A DNA stretch of 64,000 bases. It comes from Cololabis saira (taxonomy: Eukaryota; Chordata; Actinopteri; Beloniformes; Belonidae). The first letter of the stretch is position 1. Each line of letters opens with the position of its first letter. Below the pieces are notes generated by a model that saw only the letters and a program-made list of their open reading frames with translations, made no database searches and had not been told where the DNA came from. This document shows, piece by piece, positions 1 to 22,934 of the stretch. The stretch spans positions 30,526,125 to 30,590,124 of the forward strand of contig NC_084599.1 of NCBI RefSeq assembly GCF_033807715.1, written 5' to 3'. Made by a program: the position numbers and the translations under genes.

Positions 1-3000
1 GATGTAAACTAGTGTAGGAACATGGCGTCACTTCGCTACCCGAAGCGAGCTGCCGGTAAACACCGTTCTGTGTTGCAGATCCACAATAAAACATCAATAC
101 TTGGATTTTCCTCAAGGCTTTTTGCCTGGTGCAGCTTTAAGGACCAGCGAGCTGAGCCGACAGTTTGCTGCTCTGCACAGTCTGCACTTTCCTGCGATAT
201 TATTCATCTGAAGGCCAGTCACTCTGCAGGGTTATTGATTAATTGACCTGATCGGCCCCTTTTCTGCTGAGCAGCGATTGGTAGTCTTCAAAACATCTGG
301 GGAAATTCCGTTTTCATCAGATCCGTAATGAAGATGTAGTATTCTCTGTGTGCAAGCGTTTTACAGTTGACCTTGCCCGGGTCACGGTGGCGCCGCACGC
401 ATGTGTGTCCGTTCATGACCGTAAAGGTAACGATGGCACGCAGGGACAATAAGGGATCAAACGCTCCTCACTCTCCTCCTCCCAACTCCTCTGGTCAGCT
501 AAACTGCAGATTGTCTGTGATGATAAGAATCCTGTGCTTAGCAGGCAAATGTGTAAAACAGTCTTATTACTTTTTTTGTTTTCTTTTTTAATAGCTTTGA
601 AATTGTTACTGCTGTTATTGCAAAACACGCAGCAGATGTTATAATGTTTTAGCCCCCTTTAAACCTCTTTGGCCATATATGATTGTAGAGTTTGAGTCAG
701 CCAGTGGAGAGCATCTATTGGCTTCCATGTTTCAGTGTTTTTAAATGGCTTTTATTTCTCATTTTAGAAGTGGGATGTCCACTCTCAAATTATCTATTTC
801 AGTTGGTGTCAGGAAAGTCGTCCCTTCAGGGTGAGATTGCCACTAAATGCGTGATGAATCTCTCAATTAAGATGCATTTCTTCCTCTGGGAGTGATTGAT
901 CTGTTTTTCTGACCTTGGCACGGAGCAGCCAATTGGATTCTGCCAAATGAGAAAATGGCAGTCGGTTTGTACCCCTTTTACGAATAGAAATGGACAGTGA
1001 GGAAGATTCAAAATGCAGAGGTTTGCTTTTTACTGCAAATAAGACAGATCTGCAGTGGTAGTTTTTAAGTCCTTTATATTTCCATTTTCTTCCTCACTTC
1101 TCTTCAAGCACACGTGCCATCCACCTCAGCCTCATCACTACGAGGACACGAAGCAGTTCCAGGGACTGAACGAGTAGTGAACCTCCATCCACATTTAGCC
1201 TTAATGCTAGGATACTGCCATAGGGGAAAGGGTGTCCACCCGCTCCTGTATTCTATGCATAATATCTGAAAGAAAAACATATAGCAAGCATATTCCTGAA
1301 ACTTGTATAACAAAGTATTTATTCAGTATTTATTGGGTGCCCAGTTTCCGTTGGCTGCTTGCTTTTGGCTGTAGATGCAGTGTTGAATGTCGGCCAGCTC
1401 GCAGCCGATGGTGAATATGCAGAAACGTATACGGGTGTCTGGAGCTAAAGATATATGTTTTTTTTATAGTCAATGTGTCATAGATGGCCGCATGTGGTTG
1501 CCGCATCCACGTAGCTGAGTCTCTGTCCACGTATCAAAGATTACTAGCACTTTAAACTCTTCGTTGGCATTTAGAAATAACAAAAAAGTATCCTTCCACT
1601 TTAAAATCAATACTTTATTGTAATTTCATACACAGTTGAATGGCTTGTGGACAGATATTTAATCTACAAATATTAGAAAACCGCTGTGAGCTATACTTTT
1701 AACACTCACAGTTTAAATTTTTCTAACTAAACTTTTTTTTATGTTAGAAAATGAACAGAGATGAATCCTCCTACCTTTCTACGTACGGTAGGAGGAGCTC
1801 TGTTGTGGCTTCTTTGTTCTGTTTTCAAGAATAAATGGACCACATCTTAAACCAAAGAGGCTGCTGGGAAGTGTAGTCACCAAGAGTCTCTTTCCCTGCT
1901 ACTTCCTTTATCTACTAATCCTTTTTCTATTGGATCCTGAAGCCTTATATGTGCTTCTGAGGAGAGGCCGTCTCCGAGGGCGTGCTCGTTTTATTACTGC
2001 TGCTGTCCGGTTGGGTGGAGTTTGTCTTGTTGAAAGATTTAAAGTTACAGGTTGTCCACTCGACTAGAAGCTACACAACAAGAATGTCCAGACTGTCGTG
2101 TTGCATGAGGGCTGTGCTGCTGGTATTTTGTATACAATGTAAACCTGGATGTATTTGTGTCAACACCTCCCTTCATTCGTCTCTTTGTCCTTCTGTATCT
2201 GAAATGTACACGTCATCAGACTTCCCATGTTTATTACTCACGTACTCTTAATGTCCTGCTGTGAACTTGTCAATAATCCGCCTCTTTCTGTTTCTCTTCT
2301 TGCTTCACGTTACCAAAAAGTGCTTTGTGTACCAGCATTCTTTATAGTCCCTCGAAATCTGAAGATCAAATATGGTTGTAAAAGTGCAGATGTTTTAGTT
2401 TCACCCCCACCCGAGTTGACGGGCGAGCAAGTGATGCAGCATGTGAGACCGCCTCCAGTCAAACCACCCTTTGAGTCATGAGCCTATTTAAAGTCTGTGA
2501 GCGGCCTTGTTTTTTTGTTTATTTACAATGTCTTAAAACGGCTGTCTTCACCTCATGGTCGGCTTTAAATTAAAGGTCATAATAATCAATAAGAGTGGAG
2601 AAGTGCACACTTGGAAATGGAGGAAAATGAAACGATACGTGCTTTCTCTCTGGAGTGATTTCAGCTCTAAATCAGAGCAGCATTAACCACTGCTCGCGTT
2701 TGGGGCAGCGTGCCCGCGGTCATGTGAGGATCAGGTGTAACATCCAGAACGGCGCTTGAGCCGAGGCCACGTTAGGCCACAGTCTCGAGGCTTTGAGATC
2801 GACGTTCGTGCGACTTCAAACGATGGATTTAAACAGTAACGAGCGGTGATTATTCAGGATGTAGCTCCGTTTTTGGTGTTAGAATTCAAGAACCGTCTTT
2901 ATTGGACATTGTCTAGAGTTCAGCTTACTGAGCTAAAAGAGATGAGCGACGTTTCCTCTGTCATACTTTATACATGTATGTGTGTAACATGTTTAAATAC

Positions 3001-3985
3001 AGTTCAGAGGCAGAAAATCTGTTATTGATTTTTAAATGGATAAATGATGAAAGGATGAGGAGGATGATGATGATGCTTGTTGATCACGATTTTTATTTAT
3101 TTTGATTATCTTCATCATTTTTCACGTGTTGAGTAACTTAAGTCTCATCTCAACTCCTGAAAGAACAAACAGGAAGACAGCTGGTGTCAAATATCTAAAC
3201 CAGTTTTAGAGTCTCAAAACATGCAACATTGATCTTTTCATTATTTGAGTTCAAGACGATACATTTAGAGGATTTCAGGCCAGAGTTGCCGCCAACGTGT
3301 TTGTTGCAACCTGGCAGACAGTTGGGAGTCTGCACTTTATCATCATGTGTAGAAAGACGAAGCTGCAGCGTCACAAAGCTGTTGGTCAAAGAGACCGACT
3401 AGATTCACTACAAAGGTGTGACTACCGTGTTTAATAATCCAGAGCCCAGGTAGCGTAGAGTCACCTGGAGAGGGAGTGGCTGAATCCGCCAGTCTGCAGT
3501 GAAAGGAACATTCACAAACACGGACTTTGTCTACAGCAGTGTATCCAGTAGCAACAGTAACAAGGGCTCAAAAATGTATATTAAAGAAAAAATTATTTTT
3601 AATCGTGTTCTTCTTTGATCTTGTAATTACAACATCAATATGACAATTCCCTGCATTGGGTCCAGACTTTATAACAGCTAAAGAACTAAAATCAACTCAA
3701 TTTCTACGTGAGGAAATGCACATTTTTCTACAAATTTACACTTAAGACTAATATTATTACTTTAACAATGCCGATAATTGACTTAACGCTTAAAAACTCA
3801 TAATGTACGTCATATAAAGTGTGTCCATGTATAAAGGCATTTCTGAGAGTTGATGGAGATATTTTTGGTACTCATCATTCACCAGCTCTTCACTCATCCA
3901 TCCTTCCACCCTCTGCTTCTTCCAGCTTGGTCAAATGATTTGTAATCACATTTTTCTGATCGGTAACGACAGCTCAGGCCCACTG

Positions 3986-4065
<80 letters not shown>

Positions 4066-4104
4066 CACCAGTCTCCTAACTCCGTCACTGCTGCCTGTTT
4101 TCAG
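1..4104. other. Non-coding stretch upstream of the first exon (probably intron)
   Basis: I see no convincing exon here. The stretch ends in a normal acceptor (CTGCCTGTTTTCAG) directly before the 4105 exon, so at least its right part should be intron of that gene. It holds a long CA microsatellite and AT-rich low-complexity sequence. Small inverted repeats occur, for example a 10-bp arm TCCTCCTACC at 1766-1775 facing GGTAGGAGGA at 1787-1796. Short open frames exist but lack splice context and codon bias. Confidence 0.5.
3990..4064. repeat. (CA)n microsatellite
   Basis: Uninterrupted CA dinucleotide repeat of about 75 bp. It ends about 40 bp upstream of the acceptor of the 4105 exon, so length variation here could affect the branch-point region. 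Confidence 0.98.
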
Positions 4105-4186
4105 GTCTTGGGGCGACACAGAGAATTTCTACTCCAACGACCGCAGCATCCTGACTCTGTCGCCCGTGGAGGCGTCCCACTGCTGA
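4105..4186 (+). CDS. atp11b: Terminal coding exon of an ATP11-family P4-ATPase (phospholipid flippase), likely atp11b
   Basis: A polypyrimidine tract and CAG acceptor at 4102-4104 precede an exon whose first base completes a codon; it then encodes SWGDTENFYSNDRSILTLSP and ends VEASHC-stop. Seen directly: the acceptor, the open frame and the stop at 4184-4186. From memory, class VI P4-ATPases (ATP11A/B/C) have isoforms ending in a similar serine-rich tail (FYxNDRSILTLS...SxC). These proteins flip aminophospholipids to the cytosolic leaflet together with a CDC50 subunit. The choice of ATP11B rests on synteny: in human ATP11B lies on the plus strand, followed by minus-strand MCCC1 and LAMP3, the same orientation as here. 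All catalytic exons are outside the window, so paralogue identity is an inference. Confidence 0.55.
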
Positions 4187-7100
4187 CTCCCAGGGCGACG
4201 GCCGCAGCACACGCAGCTGGGAGGCAGCGCGGCTGCTGAACCTACTTTAGTCTAAACTGGGTGCACTTTCCCCTGGATGCAGTGACAAATTGCAGAATTG
4301 GAGCTGAAGGACTCAACTTTATCTTTATCATCCATCACCTTTTTTTTGGTCAATAAATGAATCAATCCATTTTTAGGAAGACGGAGAAGAAGCTGCAACA
4401 TCATCGGCCGGGCTCAACTCCTCCGCAGCTGAAACTTAAAGAAGAGCAAGAAGAGAACATGTTTGAAACATCTCGGAAGGGCAAATATTATCTATGACCT
4501 CTCAAGGAGCTAATTATTCATTTTCATTCTTCAAAACAAAGACAAGTTTGAAGAAAAGAGAAGGAATTTCATACTTTCTTTTTCTTTCAACAAATGTTTA
4601 TAATCATCAGTCCTGCTTAAAAGCATGGGACTATAAATCCCTCAAGCTGACCAATCTCACTGTAGGACTGAGATGGTTTGAGAGAAGCATCAAACCAGGA
4701 TCGTTCATGTAGCACCAGAAGCTCGGAGAAGTCACATCTCAGAAGGTTAAAACTCTGCACCGTGGTAACTTCCATGAACTTCCAGTGCAGGAGTTTCCAA
4801 AGCCGATGCTCCACTGCTGCACCTTTGTTTCTCATTCAGACTGAAAGGGAATAAAACTGGACCCCCCCTCGCTGTCCTGTAGCATCTAGAAGTTCTGCTG
4901 CGATACTCTGTCTGAGCTACACCTGGAGCTTCATCTCTACTTGCGGTACCAAAGACCAAAGGATTCTGACTGGAGTTTGAAAGAAAAAGTGTTTATTTTT
5001 GTGCCTGATTTGTACAGAAGCTTATATTATTATATTATTAGAAGACGTTTATTTGTTCATGCTGCTTTCTTGTGTAACGGTTCGAGCCTCAGTCTCTCCC
5101 GTGTGTCACCCCGAAAGGGGGCGGATGTTTAAAAAGCCATACATTTTGGAGGAGTTACATTATTGATAGATTAGTGGGATTACTGTGGATAGAAGCCGTT
5201 TGAGCCTGATGTTAGTTTGTATTTGTTCCCCTTGAATGCCTTTTCATCAGCCAGACGGCCAAAAGCGTCTCAGCATTGCAGACCATGATGACCAGAGATT
5301 ATTCTGAGGCTGAACGGTTTCGTGGCATCTTTAGAAAAAGAATTAGAAGTATAAACATCCATCTAATTTTTTTTAGAAAAGGTTTTCAGAACATCTGAAC
5401 ACTTGTGTTTAGTTTCAGTGGGATAAGAATTGGTTTTAATGGTGAGAAGCTTTTTGAAATAATGGCTGATGTAAATTAACCCAGACGGCAGAATGTTTTG
5501 AATCCAGGTTCAGAAGATTAATAAATCTATATCTATCTATATATATATTCTATATATTTAACTTACAGCAGAAGGAAAGCAGAGCGTTTACAAAAGATGC
5601 ATATCAAAATCAATTTTCCTGGTTTCTTTGCTTAAAACAAAAAAAGAATCATCGCCACCTTTCATCATCTCACTCATTTAAATCATGTTTTCCTGTTACA
5701 TTTCTTTTTTTTTTTCTCCATGTGTGTTTCTGCTGGTTGTGTGTGTGTGTTGGGGTTTTTGTTTCTCGGTGTTGAAGGAGGTGTGCAGAAGTGCAGTCTT
5801 GAATCCCATCAATCAACCGTTTTATACTTGACGGCGACAGCAATGTTTCTGTTGAACGGTTCGAGATGTTCCTCGGCAGCTCAAAACTGAGTCACTCACA
5901 CTTTTATCAGTCAGCTTATTGATTATTATGAACATTTATCTTCTCAATGGGGTCACGGTGGGGTTTTCTGCTGATGGTAGAACGTGTATTTATTTGGCTG
6001 TTCTTTGTTTTATCGGTGTATCTGTAAACACAATGTTACTTTGTTTCCACATATTTAAAAGAGCAAAAGAATGTTTCCAGTTAGAAAACCATTCCAACAG
6101 GAAATAAAACTCTGCACAGAAGTGAATCTGGACCGGTTGACCTCATATCTGCTGCTTCACGTCTGCTTTGCACCTGCGGAGAAAAATACGAGTTTATGTT
6201 GTTCATCGGACATTTATCTGTGAAAACGGTTGTGTGAACTTTGCTAAGATAACACAGATGTGGACTCGAGATGTGAAAGAAAACTTTCGGCCTGGACCGG
6301 AGAGGAAAGTGCCTGAAAGTGCTGGTTGAGCTGCATTATGGGTAATGTAGGAGCCAGCCTTTCTGAACCAGGAGCTGCATAAAAGTGGATGCAGCCGCTT
6401 GAAACTTGATCAAAATGGAAATGTTCCTTTTCAATTCGGGAAAAACTGGCAGTTGATCCTGAAAAGACGAAGAAATCTGAACTTTAAAACGCATAACAAG
6501 TTTAAAGTACTGGAATTAACACAACAGCCTCTTTGGTCAGACCCTCCGGTGGGTTCACAACTTTCTTACTTTACAATAACAAAACAATATGCGCATGTGT
6601 GTAAAGTATGCACGATGAAAGGTCACTGTGATAAGAACCTCTGTCTATACTTACATGAGCAAATACTTGGAACTATATATTATTAATATATAATACATTT
6701 CAGCATCAGTTTTGACTATTGAATCATTGTTCAGAAAGATGAGAAGCAGTGTATTTAATCTGAACGGTAAAACATATATATATTCCCAGACTTGCAGCCT
6801 GTGTTTGGGAGGATTGTGTGTTGTCAGTGCCGTGCCGCTGCTGAGTAATCGGAATATTTATTAACGCGGATGCACCCATGGGTGCTCCCTGGCCCGGGGC
6901 ACAGCAACACCTGCATGTCGGTGCAGATCTGACGCCCCCTGGCGCCCAACGACGGTACTGCCGCTGATATTCTTGGAGCAAAACAAATTATTCCTTCACT
7001 TTGGACCTAGTTAAACACAAAGCTGGAAATGCCTTATCTGGTTATTGATTCTAAGCTTCTGTTTTTGATTTAAAATGGTATGGAAGCCCATTTCCGCCTG

Positions 7101-8040
7101 TAAAAGATGAGAACTCAGCCTTAAAAATACAAGTATTCCCACGATAAGTCATAATTATGAGATGGAAAGTCATAATGTCGACTTTCTATCACATAATGTC
7201 GACTTTCTATCACATAATGTCGACTTTCTATCACATAATGTCGACTTTCTATCGCGTCATGTCGACTTTCTATCGCGTCATGTCGACTTTCTATGTCATA
7301 ATTATGACTTACCGTGGGGATATTTTTATTTTTAAGGCTAAGATTTCATCTTATTTTTTTCTTTTACTGTCGGAAATGGGCTTCCATAAAATGGATATAA
7401 AAACTGGTTGAAAAAAGAAATGGTCTGGTCTGAAGCGCTGCAGCGCTGACGTCATGGCTGGTTACAGCTGCGTGAGGCCTCCAGGTGATTTCAAAAACAG
7501 AAACAGAAGATTGCTCTTCTACGAAACTCAGATTGAATATTTTATCACTGCAACCGTTTATCACCTATTAAGATTAAACTGGAAACTTTATATAAAATGC
7601 ACGTATAAAATCTGAGTCCCTGCTGTCAGAGCTGAGAGGTCATCAGGCGACCTCACCTGCACAAACACGATGATTCAATTAAAGCGTTCTGTCATGAAAT
7701 TACATAGAGAGAAAGTTTGAACTTTACATTTTCCACTGCAGATGGATGATGTCACTGCAGAAATGCTTTTGAAAAGCTATTTAATCAAGTGGAGGTCTTC
7801 TTGATCAAATCAGTGGGAATGTGGGGGTCTAAATGAAAATGTCAACCAGTTTCATGCAGCAGGATCCCCCGGTACGAAGACGAGATGTTTCCTCCCTGAC
7901 GTCAGTAAATCACGCTGCACTAAACGATACACGCCATCATCAGTCCCGTCAGCTGCTCTCCTGCCGTGTCTGTCCTCTTGTCTGTTGATCTGTCTCATTG
8001 CTAAAGATTTTATGTACGAAATAAATACATTTTTACAGAA
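4187..8040. other. Probable 3' UTR of the ATP11-like gene, then non-coding sequence
   Basis: No gene recognised. Possible poly(A) signals on the plus strand occur soon after the stop (AATAAA inside CAATAAATG near 4352), at about 6102 (GGAAATAAAACT) and near 8022 (GAAATAAATAC). I cannot tell which is used. A transposon with internal tandem repeats (7079-7388) lies in the right part. Short open frames show no splice context. Confidence 0.4.
7079..7388. mobile_element. MITE with 18-bp terminal inverted repeats and an internal 21-bp tandem array
   Basis: The left end TATGGAAGCCCATTTCCG (7079-7096) is exactly repeated in inverse orientation at 7371-7388. Both sides are flanked by AAATGG (7073-7078 and 7389-7394), a likely 6-bp target duplication. 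The inverted similarity extends inward over about 80 bp (GCCTTAAAAATA, AAGTCATAATTATGA). The centre (about 7170-7292) holds six copies of a 21-bp unit with the palindrome GTCGAC in ATGTCGACTTTCTAT. There is no coding capacity. The superfamily is uncertain. Confidence 0.85.
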
Positions 8041-10850
8041 CTGCTCTGTGGTGTTGGTTCATTTAAATGCTGATGTGGATCAACTTTGCAGGTGATAGAC
8101 AACAAACAGAAACAAAAACTATAGCCTCAAAAAAACTTGGAATTAAAAGCAAATGAACACAAGTCAATTTAGACAGTTTCTAGGTTTATATCAATTTCAA
8201 TTCCCCTATCAATTGTATTGTGTATAAAAATTAATTTCACATTCACCAAAAGAAAAAAATATATACTTTACTGTAAAAAAAAAAAAGAGGGCATTATAAG
8301 TGTTTGCAAGGGAGTGAATGAGTTAATCTCAACCATCTAGTGAAGTCTGGCATGCTTTAATTATCACTTTTCTTTTTTTTTACTTTAAGTTGTATAAACT
8401 GACAGGCACAAAAGAGCATCCCAACAACCTCCTTGAGCTACTAAAAACTGTCACATAAATTAATGAGGTCAAAACCTCTAAGCAGAAACAACATGAATAT
8501 CATCAAACTCAAATTAACACCAAAGGCTGAAAAACTACTTGTGTTCCTTCCTGTTATGATCCTTGAAAATATGTTGGGTTTTTGTGTCGATGTTTGAGTT
8601 TAAGGACATTATTCTACGTGTAGTATGAAATGCATGTTTCCTTTAGGGGAAAACAAATTGTTAAAACAGCTCAAAGGATTTTTTTTTTTTTAAATCCAAA
8701 TAAAAAAAAATCAATTTCATCTGAAGAAACAGATTTTTTTAGGGAAGAATTATCTAGCTGTCGCAACTACACCTGAGAAGTTTATTGCTGCCGTCATGTT
8801 TTTGAAGCACATTCCCCCCCCTTTTTTTTTTTAAGTGTAAAAAGCCCCCACTGTTTCCTCATTTCCTACTGCCGGCTCATCGCTGGTCAGATCTGTAGCC
8901 GACATCCCACATACTACAAAACTGAGTACGAGCAGAGGAACTGAGAGGAGAATGTTTCATTTTAAACACTTGAATCTCTAAATGTTTCATTTCTGGCTGC
9001 ACATCAACCATCATTCCCCCTCCCTCCTTTATTTCACGAACAGTTAAAAGACAAAAATTAACCGTCACCAATCTGACAGATCCAACAATTTAAAGGGAAA
9101 CTTCCTCCAGAAAACACTTCTCCTTCCTCCAGCTGCTCGTCATCACTTCTCACCAGGATGTGGGATGGAAAAGAAACAACTCCTGGGTTTAATACCACCT
9201 GGCATCGTCAAGGCAACACATCAGGGATGACATGAGTCTACGTATACTTTAACAAAAAGAATTTATTACAGTATTTGACATCTCACTATTTTTTCCATCA
9301 CCTATAAACAATCTAGGAAATGAACACAGAAGAAAGAGTTTAATCTACAAGGCCTCATAGCACACGGTTAGTAAAGAGTGATGTGCAGAAAGCGCTCCAG
9401 CTCTCATGTCGTCTGTCTGGTAATCACTTGTTGGCTTTAAATAGGAGCAGACATCTGTCCGCTAAAAGCTCTCGGTGGCCGACTTATCATCCTGCAGGAG
9501 TTATTCTGAAGTCAGAGCGAAAACATGACTTTTACTTTATCTGGAGCGTTTTAATGAGGCTGTCCCTTGTGTCGCGAGAGATTCCTCCCTGCTCATATGA
9601 TCGGTATTCCAGGTGCAGCAGAGTTTCAAGTCAGTCTGGAAAGATGGAATTAAAAAGAATCTGAGTTTAAATGATTCTGTGATTTAGGAAAAATACTTGA
9701 ACAACTTAAAGCTCAGTGACTAAGCAGTGGTTTTAGAGTTAATACAGGCAGAAGGAGAAAGTTCTCACCAAATACTTTTGACATACATAGTTTTTAATGA
9801 CATCGTTTCAGTCTAAACAGGTTCCTTCAAAAAAAATTATCATTTAATTGTTAAGGATGAATATTTTAGCTGATTCTTTTTGTCGGCCATTCCTTTCGCC
9901 ATCATCAAAGTCACTAGATGGTGTGTGTGACCTGCCATTTATCTGCTGATGTCAGGTATTTAAAAAAAACCTATATAGTCTTGTCCGACAAAAAGAATCA
10001 GCAAATTAAATTGTAATGCCATGGACAAAATGAACTCTATTAAATCATGAATATTTAGTTTTCTGATTACCAGTAGGATTCCTTGTCCACAAAGGCATTG
10101 AAGAAAGAACTTCAAAGCATTTAGGTTTGTAATGATGCTCATATAAATACATACAGTACAATCAGTGCACTTAAAGGCCTTGTTGCCATTCACATAATCA
10201 ACACGGTTACACTTTACTGAACATGAAACACTAATTCACGTCTCCTCTCTTCTCCCAGACAGTGAGATTTTCCATCCACTTACGTACACAAAAGAGGCGA
10301 TGAGTTTTGTGGAGGAGGTTGCAGCGAGGAAACACTGACATGTTCTGCATGAAAATATCCAAGTGTTTTGAAAATATACAAACTCTTATGTTGCTTTATA
10401 GTGTTTGATTTGCAGCATCAGTTTCCCTCCCCTGCATCTCTCCCTCTTTCTCCCTGGAAGGAGATAAGGCACAATGAAACAACGAGAGCGAGTGAAGCGA
10501 GGAGACGTGTTGGCAGAATGAAAAGCACCTGTCACCACCGACAAACACGGGAGCGTGACTCACTGCAAACCGCACAAACATTCATGCACAAGAAATAAAC
10601 CGGAAATGGGTTTTGGTACTGGATAGAACAGGTGTAGAACTCGTGTAAAAAGATAAATCAGAGTAAAGGTTAGAGGAGAAGACTTCACTAAGTTCGGTTC
10701 AGGCTTTAAATCCCACTGACTCATCTGTTCCAGACTGACACAAACTCCCTTCCAGAGACGATTTGGGTCCCAGTTGGAGGAAATATTTAGGAAAAGCTTA
10801 GCTCGACTCCCTCCTACCTGCGAGGGTTTTAGTGGGTTTGATCATGTGTT
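8041..10850. other. Gap between convergent genes; probably includes the mccc1 3' UTR
   Basis: No gene recognised on either strand. The plus strand reads AATTTATTAC near 9257, which is a possible minus-strand AATAAA for mccc1. That would give a 3' UTR of up to about 1.6 kb below the stop at 10851. The rest is AT-rich, with homopolymer runs near 8275, 8680 and 8820. I looked for dcun1d1, expected here from human synteny, and saw nothing that resembles it. Confidence 0.4.
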
Positions 10851-21440
<10,590 letters not shown>

Positions 21441-22394
21441 AGTTAGCAGCAGTCCAGGCTAGTGGGGCTAACAGGCTAAATGACCACCAGAGGATAAAGC
21501 GAAGTTATAATTGATCACACTGTTCATTTACAGTATGTTTTATTCCCAAAGGCTGCTCAAAATTGACCTTAAAACAAAAATATTAAATAACGCAATTAAA
21601 TTATTACATTAGCACAAAAAAGAAAGCAGTGACAAATTATTTTAATCAATTTCTTGTGTTTTTGACCCCACCGAGGACCCGTAGTGGAGATAGCCAATGA
21701 GAGAGAGAGATGAGGAGGCGGAGAAGGACGCTGCAGTTACCATGTTCCACCAGCAGGTGGAAGTGTTTCTACAAGCTTCTGCACCACGTAAAGTGGAAGA
21801 AATAATACACACAAACATGTAGACTTTATCTAATAGTACGGTAATAATAATACACGACGATTAATCATTGATAAAAACAAACTTTGACTTTATTTATTGT
21901 CTAATTCAGTGAGGGTTTTTTTATTCCCTGTTTCATTATTTTATTAAATAACAACTGAAAATGCATAAAACTATGTACAGAATTAAAAAAAGAAAAATGC
22001 TATAACAACAACAGCCAAGTGGGGAAAATATAGAAAAGTAATAACAATAATAATTTATTTAAACCCATTTATTCCCATTAATTTTAATTTTTAATTTAAT
22101 GTTATAGTTTTATTCTGTTTAACATTTTTTAGAGGTATTTGTTTTATTTATTTATTTATTTCTTGTAATGTTTTTACTATTATATTTTATTGTTGTAGAC
22201 TGATTATTTTTTAGCCTTAATTCTTGAACTTTTATCATTATTTCATTTTAATTAACTATATTGTATGTCAGTGTGCATTCGTCAAAATGTTAAGCACTTT
22301 GTATTTCATGTACTTGGATGAAAGGTGCTATACAAATAACATTTGATTTGATTTTATTTGATTAAGGGTCTGCTAGAGCCTATCCTAGCTTCCT

Positions 22395-22745
22395 TCTGGC
22401 AAAATTCAATTCAATTCAATTCAATTTTATTTATATAGCTTCTATTAAGTTGTCTCTAGGCGAGACCCAGAACATGACCCTCGAGCAATTAATACATAAA
22501 CATAACATAAACAATGGCAGGTAAAAAACTCCCCTAGTGGGAGAAAAACCTTATATTTAAACTTTATTAAGCCAAACAGTGGCAAGGAAAATTCCCCTCT
22601 AGGAGGGAAGAAACCTTGAGCAGGACCAGGATTATAAGGGGGGACCCTCCTGCCGCAGGCCAGCTGGGCAGAGCAGGACAAGAGAAAACAGACAGGTCAA
22701 CAGTCAATCAAGAGGTCACATATTAACAAAAACACTCACTCCCAT
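22395..22745. repeat. Fish interspersed repeat with AATTC-rich head (mccc1-lamp3 gap)
   Basis: Begins with AATTCAATTCAATTC and TTTATTTATATAGC, then a block with AACCTTGAGCAGGACCAG and GGGGACCCTCCTGCCGC, a pattern that recurs in many teleost genomes. The limits are approximate and the class is not assigned. It fills part of the 1.5 kb between the mccc1 start and the lamp3 stop. Confidence 0.6.
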
Positions 22746-22897
22746 GGGCCACACAGAAAGATCCCTGCCAGGATTTGAACAACAAAACCTTTTGCTTTGA
22801 GGTAACAATATTAACTACCTGTCCTTCCCCAATAATAATAATAATTATAATGATAACGAGAGTTTACATTTAAGACATCTCGTCAACAGAAACATTT

Positions 22898-22903
22898 TTT
22901 ATT
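22898..22903 (-). promoter_or_regulatory. Putative lamp3 poly(A) signal
   Basis: TTTATT on the plus strand is AATAAA on the minus strand, 32 bp past the lamp3 stop. This predicts a very short 3' UTR. Confidence 0.4.
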
Positions 22904-22934
22904 ACTGAATATATCTCCATTTAACTTCACAAGA

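Noticed and set aside
1717..1810. Nested small inverted repeats suggesting a MITE
   Set aside because: Arms of 9-10 bp are perfect, but no longer termini or target duplication could be found, so chance is not excluded.
7157..7411. CRISPR-like array or repeat protein (MSTFYHI units)
   Set aside because: Units are contiguous 21-bp tandem repeats without spacers, inside a MITE of a vertebrate genome; the frame is by chance.
4187..10850. dcun1d1, expected between atp11b and mccc1 by human synteny
   Set aside because: No exon resembling a UBA or cullin-binding (PONY) domain was seen on either strand.
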